From Sphingobacteriales bacterium (GTDB taxonomy: Bacteria > Bacteroidota > Bacteroidia > Chitinophagales > Chitinophagaceae), in the NCBI GenBank assembly GCA_027484425.1, contig JAIXSZ010000068.1, positions 1 to 64,000 of the forward strand: DNA of 64,000 nt. The letters are read 5' to 3'. Shown in pieces: positions 26,459 to 34,100 of this stretch; positions within the stretch are counted from its first letter, which is position 1, and every line of letters starts with the position of its first letter. The notes beneath the pieces were generated by a model. The model was not told the origin of the DNA. It did no database searches and saw only the letters and a program-made list of their open reading frames with translations. A program made the translations under genes and the position numbers.

Positions 26459-26466
26459 TACTTTTG
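26459..26466 (+). promoter_or_regulatory. -7 promoter box TACTTTTG, inner folK candidate
   Basis: A second exact box ends five bases before GTG 26472, the start that matches the conserved HPPK N-terminus. Confidence 0.4.
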
Positions 26467-26471
26467 TTATT

Positions 26472-26960
26472 GTGGCGATAATTCATTCTGCATATCTGTC
26501 GTTAGGCAGTAACCAAGGCAATAGTTTTCAAATACTAACACAAGCTGTAGCTGATATAGGTGAAAACTGTGGAGAAGTAAATGCTGTGTCGAAAATGTTT
26601 AGAACAGCTGCATGGGGAATTGAAGAACAGCCAGATTTTTTGAATATGGTGGTGGGAATATCGACTTTACAAGATCCGTTGTCATTGTTGAAAGCGATAC
26701 AAGAAATTGAGCACCAACATCAACGAATAAGAACAACTAAATGGGGGCAGCGTACGCTAGATATAGATATTCTGTATTATGATAATTTGGTATTAAGTAT
26801 GCCTGAGCTAGTAATACCACATCCATATCTTCATGAGCGAGGGTTTGTATTAGTGCCATTAGCTAAGATAGCACCTGACCTTGTACATCCTATTTTGAAG
26901 CTAACTACACAGCAACTTTTGGAGAAATGTGAGGATAGATTGGACGTAGTAGAGATTTGA
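26472..26960 (+). CDS. folK: 2-amino-4-hydroxy-6-hydroxymethyldihydropteridine diphosphokinase (HPPK)
   Basis: It transfers pyrophosphate from ATP to 6-hydroxymethyl-dihydropterin in folate synthesis. From GTG 26472 it gives 162 residues, the normal HPPK length, beginning AIIHSAYLSLGSNQGN. An ATG at 26361 would add 37 residues with no family counterpart. Motifs include YLSLGSN, the AAWGIEEQPDFLN loop, KWGQRTLDIDILYYDN with the two Mg-binding aspartates, and IPHPYLHERGFVLVPLAKIAP. The start choice is uncertain; the family call is not. The next frame overlaps its stop. Confidence 0.9.
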   Translation: MAIIHSAYLSLGSNQGNSFQILTQAVADIGENCGEVNAVSKMFRTAAWGIEEQPDFLNMVVGISTLQDPLSLLKAIQEIEHQHQRIRTTKWGQRTLDIDILYYDNLVLSMPELVIPHPYLHERGFVLVPLAKIAPDLVHPILKLTTQQLLEKCEDRLDVVEI

Positions 26961-26989
26961 GATCAAAAGGAAAATGTAACTTTAATAAA

Positions 26990-28435
26990 ATGCACCACAA
27001 ACATATGAGTTTAATTTTCAAGCATTGCTTTACTGTAATCCTACTCATTACTTTACCTTTTATCTCTATGGGTCAAAATAAAGAATTTGTTATCAATGCC
27101 TTAGCAGAAAAATACAATACTGACAAGTATAAAGATTTGTACGGCATGCTTACCGAAGAGTTTAAAAAGCAAGCCAAAGAAGAGCAAATTACTGGTTTTT
27201 TTAGCAATAACCTGAAAGCGCAGTTGGGAAATATAATATCATGGAAGGTAGATGGAACTGATAAAGCAAATTATGTAGTGAGATTTGAGAATGGTAAACT
27301 ATTGTTGAAACTCTATGTAGACAAGGATAACAATATCTCTGGCATGCAATGGTTGCCGTACAAAGAAAAGAAAGTAGCAATTGAAAAAAGTAAAAGAGCG
27401 TCCATGACAGATAATCCAATGAAGACTGAACTGCAGTTGTATGTGGATTCTGTGGCTGTAGCTTATTTGAATGATACAGTTAATAGCGGGCTAAGTATTG
27501 GAGTAATATCAGGTAATAAAATTGAATGTTATCATTATGGAGAGGTGGAAAAGGGTAGTGGTAAGCTGGCAACAAATGAGACAATCTATGAAATAGGATC
27601 ATTGACTAAAACATTTACCGGAATTCTGCTGGCCCATGCAGTTAATGAAGGTAAATTGAAACTAGATGATGATATTCGAAAGTACTTGAATGGTAGTTAC
27701 CCAAAGTTGGAATATGCTGGAAAACCAATTTTGATAAAACACCTAGCCAATCACACATCGGGATTACCAAGGATACCTGACAATTTGGAGGCACAGCAAT
27801 CGTATGATGAAAATGATCCTTATCGTAACTACAATAAAGATATGATAATGGAATACCTCAAAACTGTAGCTATAGCTACAGAACCAGGTGCTAAAATGGA
27901 GTATTCGAATCTGGGTGTAGGCTTGTTAGGGATGATTTTGGAGAAAGTATATAAAAAGCCATTGCAGGAATTGGTAAATGTATACATCAACAGACCAGCT
28001 GGAATGAAAAATACATATTTTGCTAAAGCAGGAGATAAGAACTTTAATGTTGCAAAAGGATATAGAGAAAAAGATGGGCAATTGACACCGTACTGGCACT
28101 TAGGTGATATGCAAGCTGCGGGTGGTTTGAGAAGTAATTTGGTGGATATGATGGCTTTTCTGAAGGCAAATATGGATGATATCAATAAAGACTTTTCATT
28201 GTCTCATAATGCTGTGCTAAGTAATAATGATAGTAGCGTAGGTTTTTGCTGGATGCTGGGTAAGACCGCTAAACAACAAACACTGGTGTGGCACAACGGA
28301 GCTACTTTTGGATTTACATCTTTCTGCGGCTACATACCTGAGAAGAAAATTGGTATAGTAGTGTTATCTAACTCTGGAAATAGTGTAGATGAAGTAGCTA
28401 TGAAGCTTCTTAAGCAATTATTGGAAAAATACTAA
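26990..28435 (+). CDS. Secreted serine hydrolase (beta-lactamase/class C fold) with N-terminal DUF3887-like domain
   Basis: This encodes 481 residues from ATG 26990; ATG 27005 is equally good and begins the signal peptide itself. After the signal (ending near SMGQ), a domain of about 100 residues resembles DUF3887 (VINALAEKYNTDKYKDLYGMLTEEF). Then comes a serine beta-lactamase/penicillin-binding fold: Ser204-x-x-Lys207 in GSLTKTF, the YSN motif in EYSNLGVG, and HNGATFGF in place of KTG. Such proteins are esterases, D-aminopeptidases or D,D-peptidases; resistance is not implied. It is periplasmic. Confidence 0.82.
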   Translation: MHHKHMSLIFKHCFTVILLITLPFISMGQNKEFVINALAEKYNTDKYKDLYGMLTEEFKKQAKEEQITGFFSNNLKAQLGNIISWKVDGTDKANYVVRFENGKLLLKLYVDKDNNISGMQWLPYKEKKVAIEKSKRASMTDNPMKTELQLYVDSVAVAYLNDTVNSGLSIGVISGNKIECYHYGEVEKGSGKLATNETIYEIGSLTKTFTGILLAHAVNEGKLKLDDDIRKYLNGSYPKLEYAGKPILIKHLANHTSGLPRIPDNLEAQQSYDENDPYRNYNKDMIMEYLKTVAIATEPGAKMEYSNLGVGLLGMILEKVYKKPLQELVNVYINRPAGMKNTYFAKAGDKNFNVAKGYREKDGQLTPYWHLGDMQAAGGLRSNLVDMMAFLKANMDDINKDFSLSHNAVLSNNDSSVGFCWMLGKTAKQQTLVWHNGATFGFTSFCGYIPEKKIGIVVLSNSGNSVDEVAMKLLKQLLEKY

Positions 28436-28506
28436 TGTCGCAAATTTCCTGATAACTGTCGTATTGCCACCCTACGGAAATTGATTTAGCAAGTAGATTT
28501 GTGTAA

Positions 28507-28974
28507 ATGATACAAAATCAAGGTATGCAAAAAATAACACCTTATTTATGGTTTAATGGTAGAGCGGAAGAGGCAATGAACTTCTATGTATCTGTGTTTG
28601 AAGATGCTGTGGTTGTGAATGTGAATAGAATAGGTGACAATATCGTAACCGGTTCGTTTAGGCTGTTTGGTCAGGAATTCATGGTGCTGGATGGAGGTCC
28701 TATGTTTTCGTTTTCCCCAGCCATTTCGTTTTTTGTGAATTGTGCAACACAAGATGAAGTAGACAGATTATGGGCGAGACTACTTGAGGGTGGGGAAGAG
28801 CAGAGTTGCGGCTGGCTTACCGACAAGTTTGGCCTATCATGGCAAATAATACCCTCGGCGCTGGGTAAACTGATGAATAGTAATGATGCAAATGCGGCTC
28901 AGCGAGTAATGCAGGCAATGCTAAAAATGAAAAAAATTATCATTGCAGACTTAGAAGTGGCACATTCAGGTTAG
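28507..28974 (+). CDS. VOC-fold protein of the PhnB/3-demethylubiquinone methyltransferase-like family
   Basis: This encodes 155 residues, or 149 from the second Met (MQKITPYLWF), which is the usual start in the family. Typical markers are PYLWFNGRAEEAMNFYVSVF, GQEFMVLDGGP and the C-terminal GWLTDKFGLSWQIIPSAL. The family has the glyoxalase/bleomycin-resistance fold, and most members have no known reaction. It is convergent with mtgA, whose stop is one base away. Confidence 0.85.
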   Translation: MIQNQGMQKITPYLWFNGRAEEAMNFYVSVFEDAVVVNVNRIGDNIVTGSFRLFGQEFMVLDGGPMFSFSPAISFFVNCATQDEVDRLWARLLEGGEEQSCGWLTDKFGLSWQIIPSALGKLMNSNDANAAQRVMQAMLKMKKIIIADLEVAHSG

Positions 28975-28975
28975 A

Positions 28976-29704
28976 TTATTTGCGCTGCACTAAATCGTAA
29001 GTAAGTGGGTCGCCGTTGAGATTGTTCATTTGAGAGACAATATTTGGGAAGCGCCATTTAACACGGCGGCTTAGGGGTTTTACAGTGAATTTTTTCGGGT
29101 TGGGAAGACACGCTATAATCATAGCTGCCTCGCTTTGGGTTAGTTTGCTGGCTGGTTTGTGGAAATACTCTTGCGCAGCAGCTTCGATGCCGAAAATACC
29201 TGGACCCATTTCTATCACATTTAGGTATACTTCCAAGATCCGTTGTTTTCCCCATGTCCACTCAATGAGTTGGGTAAAATAAAACTCAGGCACTTTTCTA
29301 ATGTATCTACCTATGCCACTGCCCTGCCATAAGAATACATTTTTAGCAGTTTGCTGGCTAATAGTACTAGCTCCGCCGCCTTTTACTTTCTTCTTTCGCT
29401 TTTTCTTTTGGGGTCCGTTAATGCTTTTGTCTAGTGCTTTCCAGTCGAAGCCATTGTGTTTTGGGAACAATTGATCTTCGCTAGCTATGGCAGCAAGCTT
29501 AACATTGGGCGATATTTCATTCCAGCTTACGTAATCTCGTTTTAGTCCATAACCTTCTACAAGGGCTCCAATTTGAGTGAACGTAATTGCTGGCATCATC
29601 CATTTATATAGGACCAAATAGATAGTAGATGAAAGAAATAGAACTAACAATCCTTTAAGGAAATATGTTAGGATTTTTTTTCTGGCAGTGCCATTTTTGC
29701 TCAT
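28976..29704 (-). CDS. mtgA: Monofunctional biosynthetic peptidoglycan transglycosylase
   Basis: This encodes 242 residues from MSKNGTARKK. The longer frame adds 36 residues that are unlikely because a -7 box lies at 29712. One membrane helix (about 12-32) anchors a GT51 domain. Catalytic glutamates lie in AAIASEDQLFPKHNGFDW and in NVIEMGPGIFGIEAAAQ; GGASTISQQTAKNVFL is the glycosyltransferase signature. It polymerises lipid II glycan strands without transpeptidase activity. An unusually basic loop (PQKKKRKKKVKGG) precedes the signature. Confidence 0.93.
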   Translation of the reverse strand: MSKNGTARKKILTYFLKGLLVLFLSSTIYLVLYKWMMPAITFTQIGALVEGYGLKRDYVSWNEISPNVKLAAIASEDQLFPKHNGFDWKALDKSINGPQKKKRKKKVKGGGASTISQQTAKNVFLWQGSGIGRYIRKVPEFYFTQLIEWTWGKQRILEVYLNVIEMGPGIFGIEAAAQEYFHKPASKLTQSEAAMIIACLPNPKKFTVKPLSRRVKWRFPNIVSQMNNLNGDPLTYDLVQRK

Positions 29705-29711
29705 AGATATA

Positions 29712-29719
29712 CAAAAGTA
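29712..29719 (-). promoter_or_regulatory. -7 promoter box TACTTTTG for mtgA
   Basis: Minus-strand TAnnTTTG (CAAAAGTA on +) ends seven bases before the chosen ATG, so it decides the start and implies a very short leader. Confidence 0.55.
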
Positions 29720-29797
29720 GTTTCTTTTAGGTATGTTTTTGTCGATTTTGCAGTAAATACAAGTATTATTGTGTTTGCACAATACAGTGCAAAAGTT

Positions 29798-29805
29798 TAC
29801 TTTTG
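29798..29805 (+). promoter_or_regulatory. -7 promoter box TACTTTTG for the His-rich protein/hldD unit
   Basis: An exact box lies 20 bases before ATG 29826, with TTTG at 29774 as a possible -33 element. It is divergent from the mtgA promoter. Confidence 0.55.
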
Positions 29806-29825
29806 CTAACAAAACAAATACATAA

Positions 29826-30161
29826 ATGAGCCACGATACACATCACTCACACGGTACAGAAAACAAGGCCATCATTTCTTTCAAAAATTCTTTTTGGCTA
29901 GTTATTATTCTTGTAGGGCTTTTTGTCGCTGCACTTAACTTTGTACAAGTAGAAAGCGCTGGTAGCGAGGAAGGTCATGGTGCACACGGTGCTGCTGCTG
30001 GTCATGGTGCACACGGTGCTGCAGGTGGACATGAAGCACACGGTGCTGGTGCGAAATCTGAAAAGCACGAAGCAGCAGGTCATGAAGCTACTGGTCATGA
30101 AGCCGCTACGTCTACTGAGGCTGCAAAGCCAGCAGAGGCAGATCATAAAGCTGGCCATTAA
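29826..30161 (+). CDS. Small membrane protein with Gly/Ala/His-rich repeat tail
   Basis: This encodes 111 residues. A short His-containing N-terminus (SHDTHHSHG) is followed by one membrane helix (about 22-42). Then comes a low-complexity tail of about 65 residues with repeats of GHGAHGAA and GHEA-type units carrying more than a dozen histidines, ending DHKAGH. The tail could bind Zn, Ni or Cu, or act as a flexible spacer on the periplasmic side. Function is unknown. It lies 15 bases before hldD and is probably cotranscribed with it. Confidence 0.75.
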   Translation: MSHDTHHSHGTENKAIISFKNSFWLVIILVGLFVAALNFVQVESAGSEEGHGAHGAAAGHGAHGAAGGHEAHGAGAKSEKHEAAGHEATGHEAATSTEAAKPAEADHKAGH

Positions 30162-30176
30162 TAAATAGACTATTTA

Positions 30177-31157
30177 ATGCTTCGAAATAATGTAATTGTA
30201 GTAACCGGTGCTGCCGGTTTTATTGGCAGCTATTTGGTGGGCTATCTTAATACTATGGGATTCAATCAGTTGATTCTGGTTGATGATTTTTCTGCTGAAA
30301 AAAAGTTGCCAAATCTTGTTGGCAAACATTACTTGGAGCAAGTAAACAGAGACAACTTCTTTGAATGGCAGAAAACCTGTAACTATAATATTGATTACAT
30401 TTTTCATTTAGGAGCACGTACAGATACTACTGAAATGGATTATGCTGTACACAAAAAACTGAATCTCGATTATTCTATCAAGATTTGGCAGCTGTGTACA
30501 GCATCAAATATTCCACTGGTGTATGCGTCTTCAGCTGCTACCTATGGCAATGGGGAGCACGGTTATGATGACAGGCATGACATTGTAAGTAGTTTAGCGC
30601 CCCTCAATCCATATGGGGTGTCGAAAAATGAGTTTGATATTTGGGCTTTGGCGCAAGTGAAGCACCCGCCTTTTTGGGCTGGTATGAAATTCTTTAATGT
30701 TTTTGGGCCGAATGAGTATCATAAAGGCAGAATGGCCTCAGTTATATTTCATGCTTACAATAGTATTAAAAATACTGGGCAGGTAAAGCTGTTTCGCTCA
30801 CATCATCCTGATTATCGGGACGGCGAGCAAATACGTGATTTTATATATGTAAAAGATATTGTGCAGCTTTGTGTGTGGTTAATGCAGTATCAACCTACAA
30901 GTGGCTTGTATAATGCTGGCACAGGAACTGCTAGAACTTTTAATGATTTGGTGAAAGCTATATTCAATGCCTTGGCAGTGGAGCCTAAAATTGAGTATGT
31001 AGACACCCCGTTAGACATTCGTGACAAGTATCAGTATTTTACTGAGGCTAATATGACCAAAGTGAAAAAAGCAGGTTACGATGCACCTTTTTACTCTTTA
31101 GAAGAAGGTGTGCGAGAATATGTGTCTGAATATCTTACGAAAGGTGAGTACTTCTAA
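30177..31157 (+). CDS. hldD: ADP-L-glycero-D-manno-heptose 6-epimerase
   Basis: This encodes 326 residues of the extended short-chain dehydrogenase family. It makes the heptose precursor of the LPS inner core. NAD(P) binding is GAAGFIG (residues 11-17); the catalytic Tyr-x-x-x-Lys is in NPYGVSKNEFD; Ser is in YASSAATYG. HldD-specific features are VDDFS near the N-terminus, FFNVFGPNEYHKGRMASV, and FRSHHPDYRDGEQIRDFIYVKD. All catalytic residues are present. Confidence 0.95.
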   Translation: MLRNNVIVVTGAAGFIGSYLVGYLNTMGFNQLILVDDFSAEKKLPNLVGKHYLEQVNRDNFFEWQKTCNYNIDYIFHLGARTDTTEMDYAVHKKLNLDYSIKIWQLCTASNIPLVYASSAATYGNGEHGYDDRHDIVSSLAPLNPYGVSKNEFDIWALAQVKHPPFWAGMKFFNVFGPNEYHKGRMASVIFHAYNSIKNTGQVKLFRSHHPDYRDGEQIRDFIYVKDIVQLCVWLMQYQPTSGLYNAGTGTARTFNDLVKAIFNALAVEPKIEYVDTPLDIRDKYQYFTEANMTKVKKAGYDAPFYSLEEGVREYVSEYLTKGEYF

Positions 31158-31180
31158 CGTATTGATTATTAGTAGTTTAG

Positions 31181-34100
31181 CTATTGAAATACTACTTTTA
31201 ATGTATTAGTGTAATTGCTGGATGTAGCTTTTACAAAATACACACCTTTAGTTTTTGGTATTGTGGTAAGAGTAGTTGTGTTATCCCATTCTGCTGCAGT
31301 TAGTGTGTACTGTTCTATAAATCTTCCAGTAATATCATAAATCGAAAATCTCATTTCAGTGCCAGGGTCCGCAAACCAATGGATAGAAATTTTATCATTT
31401 GAAGTAGGGTTGGGGTAGATGTCAGAAAGGGCAATACGATCTATCCACTGAACTTTTTGTATAGGTAGTGTTACTTTGGAATTATCGTTAAGTACTGCAG
31501 TGAGTTTATAACTCAAAACCGCCCCAGAGGGTATGTTGGCTGGCGCATCAGTGATGTAGTAAAGTTGTCCGTAATTTTTTTGTGAGGATACATTGGCTAT
31601 TTCAGTGTAACTACCATCGTTAATGGCGCGCTCGAGGAGGTAGTTTTTTACCATACCGTCAATAAATGACTGCCATTTGGTGATGACATGGTTGCTACTG
31701 GCCATTGAGGCGTTGAATTTCACCCAACCTTCCGTCTCTTCATTCTGTTCAATTTTCCTTACTGGCGAGTAATGCAGCGTAGTGCTATTTTTCATTGTCC
31801 ACTTCAGTCTGAAGTACACGATACCAGATAGTTCTTCAGTAGCAGTGACTGTGTATTCGCCGGGATTGTCATTGCGAGCACTGATAGTGGCGACTTCAGT
31901 GAACATGACATTGTCGACACTAGATTCTAATACGTATTGATAGACTGCAGTATCGATTAGTGAGTGCCAAAACGTAGTTGCGTAAGCGCCTTTTTTGAAA
32001 GCTATAAAGTTGAGGTAGTCGTCGCCAGCCACAAATTCATTAGTTGGGCCACCGTTGTTGAACCATAATTCCCCCAAATCTTTAATTCTCGCTTCTGCAC
32101 GATACCCACTCATGTACGGAACCCAATTTACTTTTTCACTGTTGTAATATCGGGTAATACCAGCAGTATTATCATTTAGTGTTCCATTTACAGTATTGTT
32201 TTTTTTGTTATCGACGTATTGAGTAATACCCAATGTGTATGCATCTTCAATTTTGGTGCAAGATGGACAGGTAGTATCGGTAGTGATTTTTATGATGTCT
32301 TGTTCAGTAAGAAACAACCTAACTAGAAAACTATCTGAAGATTCTTGGTCTGTATAAAGAGCGTAGCTTCTTGGTATCAAATATTGTGTTTTACCTTGAT
32401 TGTAGAGCGTATCGATCTGATAAAGAGAAACAGATAGGTTGTGGAAATTTTGAAATGGTTGTACTTCAGCAGCTATTTGATTATTGGTTTCAAAAATATG
32501 CCATGTATTGGCAGATTGGTTGTTTAGCATTGTTATCTTACCATTAGCGGGTAATATGTCTTTGTTTTTGTCATAAATATGAATGTCGTCTATGGCTACA
32601 CCTTCGTAGGCTACTGCTGGGTCGGAGAAAAAAACAAATCTAAGGTGTAGTACTTTTGAAGCAGCAGGTATGGGTAATGGAGCAGTGACTACGTGCCACC
32701 TACTAAATCCTGCTGTATTCCATATATGGTGGGTAGTGTCATACCAGTTTGTGGTATAGTCATTAGCATCTAGTTTAGTCCATATATTTCCATCATAGGA
32801 ATATTCCAAATAAGCGCCATCGCACAGAATATTACCGCAGTTCTCGATATCTTCAGCCATACTGAAGCTCAGCATTGGATTGCTTAATGCCGAAAGATCG
32901 TAACAGGGAGAGTATAGGTAAGACTGTTCCAAGTCATTATGATTCCCGGTAAGATTAGTTTTCCATGCTTTTTTGCCACTTGCAGCCTTGTTTATTCTGG
33001 TTGATGATGGAGTGCCATATTGCCAAGAGCTCATAAATCCGTCTGTGTAGAATCCACCATTATCTTTTTCGAACTGCTCGAGATAGGGGTAATCTGTAAT
33101 GATTTTACTATTTAAGAATTGATAGTTTAGAATACTATCATTGTCTCTGTAAGTGTCACCGGCAGCACTTATCCATATTTTTATAGAGTGCTTACTGCCG
33201 GTAGTGATATCCATTAATTGCGGAAAAGTATAATTCAATGAGTCTTTAGATTTCAAAGAATCAATAGAGCCATGATAAACCAATCCATTATCTAAAGCAT
33301 AATAAACTGATATGTTTTTGATAGTATAGTTGACGCCGTTTTTAACCTTAACAGTAAGCGGAATAGAAGATGGCAGACCGCAATTGTTGGGGGTTGGAGA
33401 TACGACAGCAGATAATAAAGCATCATTAGCAACTGTATACATTCTGAAGTTATCTATTGTGATACCTGTACCAAAATTTGTGGCAGCTATGATGGTAGTA
33501 TCATTTTGACCAAAAGCTATTTGTGTACTTGTAGAGAAATTCTGATTGCTATGACGAACAATGTCGGTTAATGACATTGATTTCACTTGTTTCAGTGTGC
33601 CAGGATAGCTGTTTGAGTCATAATTATAGATTGTTTTCCAGGCAGAAGTATCAGTGGCACGAGCAAAAACAGCATTGCCGTTTTTGTTGTTGGGAATGCT
33701 ATGCACTATGTAGTCATAGTCGATTCTTATTTCATGTAAGCTAGTATCGTAACTAGATAAATTGAAAGTGCCAGAGAACAAATTATGACTACCGCTCCTC
33801 ATTGGCATAAATTGATCCATACTGACAGATCTGTTTCCCTTAATTACAATTTTATCGTAGATGTATGACCTAATTCTTCCAGAGTCATCATCATTGAAAT
33901 AGTCCCAGTGACCATTTGGAGAAATGCCGATGGAATCGTGCGTGGTACTAAACAACTGCATATCTTCAAAACCATCTTCGTACAGGTTGGTTAGGTCCAT
34001 TGGGTCGTTTGGAAGGCATTTTATAATCTTAGTAACTGTATCGTTGGATGACTGAGGGTCGGGAACAGAAGTATTTTGGACGGCAATTTTGAGCGTATAA

